Origin: Mesorhabditis belari
Taxonomy: Eukaryota > Nematoda > Chromadorea > Rhabditida > Rhabditidae
Assembly: GCA_958450365.1 (NCBI GenBank)
Contig: CAUEEP010000754.1
Location: 962,001 to 1,026,000, forward strand
Direction of reading: 5' to 3'
Length of the DNA stretch: 64,000 nt
A model generated the notes under the pieces. The model was not told where the DNA came from. It did no database searches and saw only the letters and a list, made by a program, of their open reading frames with translations. Positions 21,936 to 33,263 of this stretch are shown here, piece by piece (position 1 is the first letter of the stretch; each line of letters opens with the position of its first letter). The translations under genes were made by a program, and so were the position numbers.

Positions 21936-22324
21936 TGATTATCAGCTAGCAAACCCCAACGAACCCCTTTCCCTTCCCCTTTCCCCCTAACGACTGCAAT
22001 TCTCTTGCAACGAAAAATATTAAGAAACTCTTTTCAGGCGAATTTTTGTCAAAAAGCAACGAAATGTTTCAGTTTTTGTTCGATTTTTCGTTAAACCACG
22101 TGGTTCGAAAAGGGGAAATCTCCCTTTTTTAGCTATCAATCAACGCTTTTTGAAGAGTTTTCAAGATTTGCAGATATGGCCTGATTTCGCTTTGTTTCTT
22201 TAGGTTTACTTCAAAACAAATTCGTTTCTGAGGATTTGAAAATAACTGAGAAATCTGACGAAATTTGAAATTAGTCGGCTAAAGCTCTTTTTAGCTATAT
22301 TCAAAAGTCTAAAAACGAGAGAAA

Positions 22325-23115
22325 AAGAGAAAGAAACAAAGTGGGACAAGTTCTGTGCGTTCTTTTATGCAGAAAAAATGGCATCTCGAAATTAATTGGG
22401 TAATTAAAACTTGGGTAATTAAACCGATGGATGGCGGCTTCCCGACGGCCTTTACCATAGGCCGTGTGCCAGACACCGTTTTTCCCCATGTGCGACACGA
22501 AAAGAACACACAGGCGAAATGGCCACCAAGCTCAAACCCTATTTCGGTCGAACAAACTTGGGTAATTGAACCAGCTTGGTGGGGTTTCCGATGGCCTTTA
22601 CCCTAGGCCGTGTGCCAGACAACGTTTTTTCCCACGAGCGACATGAAAAGAACGCACAGGGGAGACGTCCACCAAGGTCAAACCATATTTTGGTGGACAA
22701 ACTTGGGTAATTAAACCGAGTGAATCGGTTTCCCACGACCTTTACCTAGGGCCGTGTGCCAGACACCGTTTTTCCCCACGGGCGACATGAAAAGAACGAC
22801 ACAGGCGGGAGGGGCGGGCGGGGGCCCAACCTACGCGACAAACTTGGGTAATTAAACCGAGGCGCGCGGGGGCTTTTTGGTTGCTTCTACCTGGGGCCGT
22901 GTGCCAGACCCCGTTTTTTCTTACGAGCTACATGAAGAGAACGCACAGAGAACGCACAAAGTGTCCCACCAACTTCAACCCCGATTTTACCCCACAAAAC
23001 TCAACTTTTCCCTGATAAACCTAATATTTATTTTATAGGATTTTTCATGGAGAATCTATTGAAAAAAGAATTCGCTTGATTCGTTGTAAATTGACGATTC
23101 TATGTCGATTTAAAG
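22325..23115 (+). mobile_element. ~0.8 kb element with ~110 bp internal tandem units, plus copy
   Basis: Left end ACAAAGTGGGACAAGTTCTG. Internal units each contain CTTGGGTAATTAAACCG, a GGCCGTGTGCCAGAC motif, CCGTTTTTTCC and CATGAAAAGAACGCACAG. The right end, from AACGCACAAAGTGTCCCACC through CCCTGATAAACCTAATATTT to GGAGAATCTATTGAAAAAAG, is shared with the copies at 18555 and 43745. No gene inside. Confidence 0.75.
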
Positions 23116-23459
23116 GCTATAGATTTCGTGAAGTGTCTCAGAAATCGTTTTTTTTTTTTGGCATCGACTTTCAAAAATTTCACAACTTTGCAAACACCGT
23201 TCATTTTTCTTCTCTCAGAGAAGAGAAGCTCAAAGAGACTCATCGTTGCTTAAAGCGGCGTTGAACACTCTGAAAAAAGTTGATTGATGGTGATTTTTGG
23301 ATAAATAATCGAGACGTTTCTCCTTTTCTCTTTTCAATAAATCTTATTTCCCGTTAGGAGACGGTTCGAAGAAAAAAAAAAGAATTGGGGTAAAAACCAA
23401 AAAAAGATTGATAAATAGCCGATAGGAAAACGATTTGATAGGTGCTTTTTTTTTGTGTG

Positions 23460-23995
23460 TGGGTGCGGCCGTTTCACACGTGATTTTTGAGGGGGGAAAT
23501 TGGAGAACTCTCATTGTTGCCGGACAAGGGATCAATTGAAAAAATGAGTGCGAACAGAGCACGAGAAATAGAAATATTAAAAGATACTTGACCTCCAAGA
23601 AGTTTAGATATTCTCACGATAGGGATCACGATAACGACTACAAGAGATGCATCTTCCACGTGATCAATTTAGCTCTCGAATTAGAAATCTGAAGTCCATC
23701 TTTAAATTGCATATTCTTGTATCAGATGTAGAGACAAGATTTCGAGCGCCATTCCTCATGACATCCACTTTTATCATGTCGTTTTCCTTCCGGTTCAAAG
23801 TGCCCTCACTAGCACGTGAAAGCGATGAATGGGCGGATAAATCGGCTCCAGTCCAAAGTGCATACGAAGTGTTTTGTCTAAAAAATCTTCCTCATTGGCA
23901 AAATTTTTTTATAACAACTTTGTACCCGATCAATAAAGAATCACAAAAAATGTTGCCAATTAACAAATGAACAGCCAACTTTCAAAAACCATACA
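23460..23995 (-). other. Possible coding sequence of unresolved strand
   Basis: Both strands are open over 230-300 bp. The plus frame gives 107 codons from 23647. The minus frame, after a GATTTTTTAG acceptor at about 23887, reads without a stop for 70 codons (QNTSYALWTGADLSAHSSLS onward) to about 23668. A second minus stretch, MEDASLVVVIVIPIVRISKL at 23659, could be another exon. It sits about 150 bp downstream of the nfx-1 stop on the same strand, where an operon partner would lie. No family is recognised, so this may be non-coding. Confidence 0.25.
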
Positions 23996-24037
23996 CAAAT
24001 ATACAAAGAAAAAACAAAAACCCTAGGCCTACAAAAT

Positions 24038-27000
24038 CTACTCTAGTGAAGCATCTGGAGGCACTTTTTGTTCAACATCTGAGGACACTTCTTGTTCACC
24101 ATCTTCCCAAGAATCGGGAGCATTTGGAGCACTAAAGCTTGATTAGAAAAGTTAAACTTTAAAATCTATTACCCAAAAGATTCGGTGCAAACCAGAGATG
24201 ATTCCGGTGTAAAAGCCCCCTTTTCACTTTCGTGTGACTTCGCAATTGGCTCATCGGCAAATGGATCGAACGTTGAAGTTCTGAAGATTTAAATAGTTAT
24301 ACTTAAATAATAGAAAATACTTTTTCTCGTGCTGCTCTTCGTCTTCTTCGGCCAATGCCGAAAATGCATTAGCAATTGAGATCGGCACCACCGTCGTTTG
24401 CAAAGTTGGAGGTGGGCGACGGCGGACAGCTTTCAATTTTGTTTCAAGCTGCAAAAAACTTATTTGTTTGATGGTTTTAAAAATTTATCGCTACCGGCTT
24501 CATCTGAGGTTCTTCCGAAGTCAATGTTGGCGCTTTGACATTGATCATAGCGTTAACACATTCACTAAAAATAAAGTGGTTTAGAAAAACTTTTACGCTT
24601 ATTAAACCTGCTAATGTTGATTGGGCCCGTTTGGAGAAGCTTCTTTGGAAATCGAGCCGCGTAAGCTGATAAAGTTACTGTAGGAATACGTGCAGAGCAC
24701 CTAGAAATTTTTTGTTACGAGTGGTAAACTCTCTAAACGTACTTCTTTCCAGTAACAACAACACTTCTTTGCGCGCCAGAGTCCACACTCTCACTGCCTA
24801 AAATTATATTGAAATCTAAAGTTTATGAAAATACTTACTTAATCCAAAGTACACAGCATACTCGTGCACTGCCCGACGAGCCTCAATTCGCATAGGCTTG
24901 AAGTTGTGACATACACCATTGTCGCCCAAATCCTTAATAATCATTATCATAAAAATATACGTTAACCACTACTTCATTCACTCGACGAACTAGATCCACA
25001 AAAGCTTTCTCGATCAACATCAGAAAGTCCGCTTGATTTTTCATCACGTAGCGCAAGTACTCCGAATATGTAATTGGAGCACACTAAAGGGAAAAATGCA
25101 CTTCCAAGCATTTAAAGATATTAGGTACCTGAAGTTGGTCTCCATTGTCATCAACCTGAATGTCAAGAGCTTCAGCCATCGATTTGATTCGGGCTACACG
25201 ATTGCATTCACTATCACAAGGCAAACTAAATTAAAAATTTTTCAAATAAATTAGGTAAATAATATAAACAAGGAAGAACCAGCAAACCACCTGTTAAGAC
25301 GATCCATACTTGCTGATCGACGAAGAATTTTAATTGGTCCAGCAGCCGTTGCGTTGCGATTTTCTTCCTCCTCGGCACGAATCGCTCGCAGTCTTTCCAC
25401 ATTTTTCAACACATCAACACAACGAAGAGCTTCTTTCCTTCGTCCACATTCACACAAAACGGTCATCTTTTCTCTAAAAATATTGATAAAACATTCTGTT
25501 CCCATTTTTTATTTAAACAGTAACAAAAGAATCAGTGCTTACTTGCAATCCGATGCAGGACACTGAGAATTTCTATGGCAAGGCAATCCGCATTTGTGTT
25601 CACAATCCGAGCGAGGTTGTGGGCACGGCCTTTTACACTAAACAAGCTTTATAAAACATCCATAAATCTTAATCACAATTTCATCATCCTTTTCGCATTC
25701 ACCACGGTGACATCGCTTATCACATTCATGAATTCCACATCGTAGAGCTTTACCACAAGGGCGCCCACAAGAAATTGTCTCAAGATGACAGGGAATATTC
25801 TTTCTCGTCTAAAAATTGATGAATAGATAAAAACATTATTTGGACAGGTTTACCTCATGCCCCCCAGCACACATTTTACTTGTCAAGACCATACAAGGTG
25901 GGCAATTTTCTTCTCGATGACAATTGTGCGTAACTTCGTGGTTACAAGCATGTTCCCTAAACATTTTGACCGTTTTTATCAAAAACAAATAAATTAACCT
26001 TCGACACGGATAAGTGCACTCTGCCAGTTGATCTCCACATTTGATAGGTGGATAGTACACGGTTCGCCGACACAAACAAAACTCTTCATCAAAACCTGTA
26101 GCAAATGTTAACAAAGGTATAAACAGTTTAACTATACTTGCATGTGTACAAGGAGAACATTGACCGGGATGGCACAAACGTTCACATCGGTGCTTACCGC
26201 AGTTTAGCATTTTGTCACATATCTAAATGAACACATTCCTAACTAGTGAGACTAGTGATTAAAATTCCCACCTGCATACAAATATGCTGATCCTCTTGGC
26301 AACATTTCTTTTGGCACTTATGCAATCCACACGATTTCACTTTCTTACACACGCGATCACATTCGAAAACTTCTAAACAGATTTTTATTGAAAGGGAAAA
26401 TTTACTGACCATCTGGCATAAACTCCTTGCATGGGACACTCTTTGTAGATCGTTGGCATTTGCAGTTTAGCTCAGTTTTCAACGAACAGGGTGGACATTC
26501 CCCATTATGGCAAAGGGATTGACAGCGATGGTGAACTCCTAAAAATTATTCATTTAATTTTGCTTTCATTAATACCACCTTTTGATTGACAATGCAAAAT
26601 TTTCCCACATACAGCTTTACATGTTGGAATCGGATCTGAGCAGGTTGCACGTTGACCACCCTATATAAATGTTTCAAAATTTTGCAACTTTGTATTTCCA
26701 ACCTTTAAAAGCGATTTGATTGACGTTTTTCCACATGAACAGTTGATGATCCTTTCTGGGCTGTCAGGGCACGATCCACAACCATTTGGAGAACCAGCTA
26801 CTTTCGAATGGCAGCTGAATTACAAGGATATGCAAAACAAAATTTTAAAAAAACTTACAGTCGCTTGCAGTTATGAACACCACAATCATAAACTCCTTTA
26901 CATTTGTTATTGCACGAGAAAATAGCTTCCCGACCGCAAAATTGTTCCTCCTCTTTGCCGCCACAATGACAGCCTAAAAGTTCCGGATGTATGTCAAAAA

Positions 27001-28880
27001 ACTAAGCAAAGTACTTGTTACTACTCCAACACGGCATGGTTCACAGGCTCCTGCGTGGCAGATACTCTGACAAACGTGAATCCCACAATTCAGCTGCTTG
27101 TTGCAAACCGTGTCGCACTAAATTTAATATAATTTAACAAAACAAACAACTCATTACCTTTCTTTGTAAAGCCGTCCCACATCTGACAGCCATTTCAGTA
27201 AGTCCACAAGCACACTTTCTTGTCACTTGTACCTAAATGATTCATTTCAAATTGACGGTATGTTTAAGAATTACCGGACACTCTGAACAAGGACCAGGAT
27301 GACAGACGTCAGTGCAAGGATGAGTACAGGTAGGTCCACGATTTTTGCCACAAGTTCCACCGCACGAATGAGGAAGCTCGTCACTGAATTTATAAAGAAT
27401 ATTTTGGAGTTCAATGTTATCAAACCGATTTGCAGGTGGATCTTTCGTTTTTCCACAGAAACAGAAATAAGTATCTGGGAAACGTTGATTCATCGAGTTA
27501 CATGTTGGGCATCTCCAAGAAATATCTGGCCGTTCTTCTCCATCAGTCGAGGCCCACCTTTTCGCACATGCCAAATGAAGCAGGTGATAACATTGATTGC
27601 AAGACCAAATACGCTAAATTGAAAACGTTTAAGAAATTTAGAAACTCTTACATGATGGGTCCGAATGATATTACTGCAGATAGTGCACTCATATCCATCG
27701 CGCTCCAATTGAAGAGTCAATCGATCTAAACATTTAGCTTTAAACTTGTTGATGAATACTATAGTACCACGTAGTGAAACATCGGGACCAAAATTGTCAC
27801 TGCGACGGCGTCGTCTGTCCACTCCTCCGTTGCTTTGATTTGGATGACCACGATTCGGAATTGCTGGCTTTCCCCGTGCATTTGGCAGCTGGCGACGATT
27901 GCCAGAATCTAATCTCAAAATATTAAATCACAAAACAAAGCTAACCTGAACTTTTTGGGAGAGAAGCGTCCTCAAAACTCGTCCTACTCGAATTCATTCC
28001 ATGGTCATTTTGTCGCCCATAACTTCCTGGAGTTGCTTTTCCTCGTCCACCCCGAGGGTTTGTTCTTGGCGTCTGTCGATTTGGAAGTGCCGCGTTGTGA
28101 GTAGTTGTGCCTTAACAAGACTTAGTTAAAAATTAACGATCAGTTAATACCTTCTGAGCTTTGTTCTTGAATTCCTGTATTGTTGTTGGGTTTGTCTTTT
28201 TTCTTTGGCCTGTTCCTCTTCTTTGGTTCCACATTGTTCGAGATTCCTTGAAACAAATAATATAAGCAAAAACTAATCGTATGCAAACCTTCAGTTGATG
28301 GTGGTTGCAAGTCACTACGTTGATTGCTGCTGCTAGCCGGCGGTGGTTTGGTCACAGGATGGCGTTGCCTTTGCTTGCGTGGCGGAAGATTTTCTAAAGC
28401 AAACAAAAAAAAAATCAAAACCAATTGCGAATTTACCTGCATTAGGTTGCTCCTGTATTTGACGATTCACTGGGCGAGTTGACTGTGCAAGAACATCTCG
28501 ACGGGTTTGCAGATTTGCATTACCTAAAAAATGCAATTTTGAAAAGATAATGCTTAAGCTCCCTATGTCTTAAAACAAAATTAACCTTCTCTGAGGCGTC
28601 CTTGAGCATTCTGTGAGATTTCTTGACGAGTGTCCTCGGGCTGTCTCGTTGGGCGATCAGCTTTCCGATCCGTCGAATTAATCCCTTGATGGCGTTCCTC
28701 TTCCGGCTGCGATTTCGGAATAAATGGTGTCGCGTTTGTGTTGAAACGAAAACCTAAATCCAAACTTTGTAAAAGGTTTGAGATCCAATTGCTTGCATGA
28801 TTTTAATAAAAAAATTTACCCAATCGTTCAAGATGATTCTGTTCTGCGCTGTTTTCGACCGATTGCCCACCACTTTCCAT
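24038..28880 (-). CDS. nfx-1: NFX1/shuttle-craft homologue, RING and NFX1-type zinc-finger protein
   Basis: About two dozen exons separated by ~45-60 bp introns; start [20 protein letters not shown] at 28880, stop TAG at 24038-24040. Nuclear zinc-finger regulator that binds nucleic acid and, through its RING, acts as a ubiquitin ligase (family knowledge). Order: near the N-terminus [12 protein letters not shown] (about 28740-28700), a PAM2-like poly(A)-binding-protein motif; a long Arg/Asn/Pro-rich low-complexity stretch; a C4HC3 RING from [10 protein letters not shown] through [16 protein letters not shown] to WRCPTCNS (about 27700-27470); a run of NFX1 fingers of the [14 protein letters not shown] type down to about 25550; then a Cys-poor C-terminal region with an R3H domain, [20 protein letters not shown] (about 24920-24840). 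After R3H comes [14 protein letters not shown], as in fly and human NFX1. The tail ends in acidic [12 protein letters not shown] follows a TTTTAG acceptor by 18 bases. Confidence 0.93.
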
Positions 28881-30483
28881 CGCAAAACGATCGTGAAGCT
28901 AAAATTGACGGTTACGAGTGCAAAATCTTTAAATTATACAAGGCAATAAAGAAAATCTAATGCATTAATGCTAAAAAATAAGAATTTTTTGTGTAAACGC
29001 TTAAAAACGGTCGAATCTGGTTGATTAAGAAACGACGAAGGTTTTTTTCCCAAGACTTTTCCGACTTTTACGCCCAAAAGCGATGCACTATTGGCGGCAA
29101 TCGGGCAATGTTGTGCAATCGATTAGGCCATGATATTCACTAAGTTTTAAGAGGACTTGTTTAAGCGTGTCTATGCAGTTTTCTAAGAATGTTTAGTTGG
29201 AAGTAAAAGAAGTAAAAAGTAGTTCGAACAAAAAACTTACGTACAACACAAAAAGCAACAAGTTTGCTAGAAATTGGGCGAAACAATAATTTTGTGGCGA
29301 AAATGTTCACTTTTTCGTTATATACCGCGTAAATTTGACTAAAAATTAATATTCTCTAATTAATTGAATATCTCTTTGGAATATTTAGTGACTATATAAA
29401 TCTCCCGTACACGCTCAATTATTTCTCCTTTCCTTTATATAGCTCAAATTAAATTTGGTTAGTAAAAATTGATATTCAGTCCGTTAATTGAATACTTTTT
29501 CGATTATTTCTTTATATAAGCGAGTGCCACTTTCCTATATTTGTCTGACAATTTGTCAAATTGGCTGACAGATTGCTCTCTAAAAATTGATATTCAATTA
29601 TTTGATTGAATATTTTTTTGATTTTTATTGTGATCTTTTCCTATTTTTTGTTTCGTTTTATGGTTTTCGAGTGTCTCCCTCTGAATTTCAGTTTTAAGTC
29701 CTTTTCTCAAAAACTAGTAGATAGTTCTGGGATTTCAAAATACCATTCGTTAGTAAGTTTTTTTTGCGCATCTTTTGAAGTATAAGCCATTGCGAGTGGT
29801 TTATTGAGTGGCGAGAAAATCTACAAGATGTAAAGGAGGAGAGTACTCCCCCTAAAGCCACCCCCTAGATCTCGGTTGAAATATTCTTGGATTCCCCTGA
29901 GCAATCCATTCTCCAATTAAAAACAGTAAAACTAAAATTGAATGCGGATATTTTACGAAAAAGGTAATTCAAAAGATCCAAATGTGGCCGAGATAAGAAG
30001 TAGATAAGAAGAAAAAAAGGACACTTTTCGAAAGTGTCCTTTTTTTACCCCCATATCTTGACTTCCTTTACTATTTTTAATTACTTTTTTTTGCGAAATA
30101 TGCGCATTTAATTCTTGTTTTACCGCTTTTATTTGCCATATTCGTTTTTTATAAAAATTCCAGAATATTCAATTGTACACAGGTAGATCAGAGGAGAAAA
30201 CTTTAGGGGAGTACTCTCCTTATTACACTTTTAAATTTTCTCGTCACCCAATAAACCACTCACAACGGCTTATACTTCAAAAGATGCGCAAAGAAGTTTG
30301 CTATCAAATGGTATTTTCAACTCCCAGAACCATGTAGTTTTTGAGAAAAGGACTAAAAACTGAAAATTCTCTCGAAATCTATACTTTTTATTATGTAAAG
30401 GGCAAGATTTACATGAGCTTCTCGTTTTTTTTTTGCATCAAATTGTTGCGTTTTACTTTCTGCTCATCATTTTTGAATTTTAG
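28881..30483. promoter_or_regulatory. Divergent intergenic region between nfx-1 and rad9
   Basis: This 1.6 kb must hold the promoters of both genes. Near 29330-29640 there are repeated TAAAAATTGATATTCA and TTAATTGAATA motifs and TATATAA stretches. The right half is occupied by a foldback element (29685-30378). No core promoter element can be named with confidence. Confidence 0.4.
29685..30378. mobile_element. ~0.7 kb foldback (MITE-like) element upstream of rad9
   Basis: Arms of about 180 bp: TTTAAGTCCTTTTCTCAAAA at the left is inverted at the right as TTTTTGAGAAAAGGACTAAA. Shared inner blocks include GAAGTATAAGCCATTG, GTGGTTTATTGAGTGGCGAG and GGAGAGTACTCCCC. The centre is a near-perfect hairpin, AAGGACACTTTTCGAAAGTG followed by TCCTT, at about 30017-30046. 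No ORF. Confidence 0.85.
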
Positions 30484-32690
30484 ATGCCGGGGGACACTCT
30501 CTCGATAGAACTGGATGATGAATCGTCAGATGGAGCCAAATTTGTTCTACAGGCATCGAATTTCAAACGTTTTTCAATTGTTTTTACTTGAAATTGTTTG
30601 TTTTTAGTTTTTACAAAGGCAATTGGTGCTTTGGCGAAACTCTGGGGAGATTCTCTACCTGGAACCGACTGAACAAGGGGTGGGTTTGCAGATTTTGTTC
30701 AAATTTTGGTGTTTTTAAACGAAATTTTGTGGTGTCTTAAGCCTAAATCTTTTGTTCTAAGTATATAAGTAAGTGTGCACGCTAAATCAACTTTCAAATG
30801 TCACTAACCTAATTTTTACTTCTGCAGTTAATGGTCCGTGCATTCAACCGAACGGGAACAGCATATGCCGTCTTTTTGTTCAACACCCATTTCTTCTCGG
30901 AGGTAGAACTCAACTCGATCGATTTAACCAAGGACAATACTTGCAGACTGTCAATGAAGGTTATAATTCGAATTTTCTTGTTTAAATCGTCTTTTATTTA
31001 GGCAGCTCTTTCTACCTTCAAATCGGCAAATTTTTCCGATCGGAACTTTTTGGCGTGCAACTTCCGGATCGATCCAGTGAAAGACTTCTTTCGAATGGAA
31101 ATGCAATTAGTGCACGGTGAGATTGCTTTATCAACAGTTAACTCTTAAACTTACAGAGGTGTGTCGGCTCTTTCAGTTAAACTTTATGGAGCGAAAATCT
31201 ATCAAGAAAGCGATGACAGACAAACAAAAGCTCGCAAATCTGGCCGTTTGTCCAGCGGAGTGAGGTACTCTTTTTATTACAAGTTATCATTGTATTTAGG
31301 ACTTTGTTACCATTGATCGATCAAGTCCAAAGTAAAATCGATGAATTGATAATCCATGCTAAACGCGATCGAATATGCATCAAAAACTTCATGTTACAAT
31401 TAGCAGGTTTGTTTCGTACTAGAGAAATTAGAGATTATTTTATTCAGAGAAGAAACGAGCAATCAAGTCAGAAGCTACGATGTTGAGAGATCAGTTTTTA
31501 AAACTCAATGTTCGAAGGGAAACGGAAATTGCTTTTAGCGCAAAAGAGTTCAAGGTAATCACGCTCTATTTTGCATATAATTTCTTGTAGGCCATTATTC
31601 AATTCGCATCGCAACACTCAGCCACTGTTAGTCTCTATTTTGATCAACCATCAAAGTGAGCTTTACATTTTATCAACTACTTTATCTTCTACTTTTAGAC
31701 CGATAATCATTGCAATTGAGGGAGATCTCACTTATGCGTCGGAGTTTCATTTATCGACGATAGAAATGGATTACACTGGCTGTGACACGACGAATGTTGA
31801 AAGAAGTTCCGCAAGATCTTCTCAGTGAGTTTTAAAGCTTGTTGCCTAACGAAACTTTTTAGGAACAATGGAATCGGGTCACAGCAAGCTAGTGGTCTAA
31901 ATGGCTCTCAAGTATGTGATTGGGTCACCTTGCTCTCGTTTAACGCTTAATTCTAGCAACAGCTTGAACACGACAGTTTTGACGAGGACGAGAATAATGT
32001 GCCACAAAGCAGTAATAGGTAATTTTGTTGTGAGCAAACACAATAATCTTTCTACTTTAGAATGCAAGCTGTAATGGAACAAAATGACGAAGGCTTAATG
32101 AATGGTAATGGACGGTTTAAGAAATTTATGCCTTAATTTAGAAAACGATGAGCCAATGCGAGATTGTGATGGTGTAAACGATGATGATCCAGGTAAATTT
32201 TAGCTTTTGGTAATAATAATGGATGTCTAGGATTACCACCCACTCCTCCGTTTACCCATCGAACGAATTCTACCGCAAATGGTAACTATTTTGAATTAAA
32301 AGTAAAAAGTTTACTTAGATAACGATTTCTCGCAATCGGCCCAGAACCACGAGAGAATGGGCATGGATGGTTAGCAGTATTTTGAAGACTCTTTCCAATT
32401 TTGGTTTTAGAACTCGTGGCAGAAAAGCAACCACAATCCGATGTAGAAAGTATACCTGGAAGTCCGCAGCCGCCACCTACAAAACGCGATAAAATAGTCA
32501 GTTGTTCAAGTAATAAAAATTAAATATTTTTAGATTGCGCTAGTTGTATTTTTATCAAAATCTATCCCTTTTCTGGTCTATTTCTTTGGTTTAGTTCCGG
32601 AAATTCTTCATGTCCCACGAGGCGGCCACTCAACATGCCTCACAAGTCTCTACACAACCAACATTCATGGTCGACGAAACACATTTTTAA
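30484..32690 (+). CDS. hpr-9: RAD9-like subunit of the 9-1-1 DNA-damage clamp, with apparent frameshift
   Basis: Seventeen short exons from ATG 30484 to TAA 32688-32690. RAD9 joins HUS1 and RAD1 in a PCNA-like ring loaded at damaged DNA to activate ATR (family knowledge). Exon 1 gives FVLQASNFK. Exon 2 (30608-30679) gives KAIGALAKL and ILYLEPTEQG. Exon 3 gives TAYAVFLFNTHFFSEVEL. Exon 4 gives ALSTFKSANFSDRNFLAC. Later exons give IAFSAKEFKAIIQFASQH and VSLYFDQPSKPIIIAIEG, all in the order of human RAD9. From exon 10 on comes a disordered acidic tail ending RKFFMSHEAATQHASQ, where ATR-pathway phosphorylation and TopBP1 contacts lie in relatives. Exon 2 changes frame between KAIGALAKL and EILYLEP; all junctions elsewhere keep phase. 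The ATG follows directly on a GAATTTTAG acceptor. AATAAA near 32845. Confidence 0.87.
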
Positions 32691-32841
32691 AGTTTCTTGC
32701 ACCGTGCATTTATTTTGCATTTGCTTTTTAGGCTTTCACTTTTGTTTTCATGTCAAGATGTTGTGATCTTTGACGGTGTTTAGATTGTATACTTTCTTGT
32801 CAATTTCTGACAATGAGTAGGTTGTTATTTATAAGGTTCTA

Positions 32842-32850
32842 TAAATAAAT
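32842..32850 (+). terminator. Polyadenylation signal of rad9 (ATAAATAAA)
   Basis: AATAAATATTTG lies about 155 bp after the rad9 stop. No second signal is nearer, and the AP-2 ATG lies about 415 bp beyond, so the two genes may be separately processed. Confidence 0.5.
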
Positions 32851-33263
32851 ATTTGATCTCTCTAATTTTATGATAAAATGGCATTGGATTTTGATGTTAT
32901 ACCGGGGGAGGCTAGAGGCATGTAAGAGGAATCGCTTTCTTTTTTCCGAGATTTGAACTCTGTCCCGGGCAATTGCTTGGTCTGCTTGCAATTGTCCGAA
33001 CCTTTTGTGGGAAATGTGCCCGCGGGGGTTATTTCTTGTGATAAAATTGATTTCATTAAACCCTCGGGGAAATTATGTCACTTTCTGCGCTCTCTCACTC
33101 ACATCTGCACCTCTGATCTGGGCGTCTAGCAACTATTTTGCCATTTTCAATCTGGTAGATTAGGTTTATTTTTTGGAAATGGAATATTAGACTTTAGTAC
33201 TTGAAAACTTTCACTTTATTTGCATTCTGATCGCTGTTACGAAAGATTATGTATTCTTTTTAG

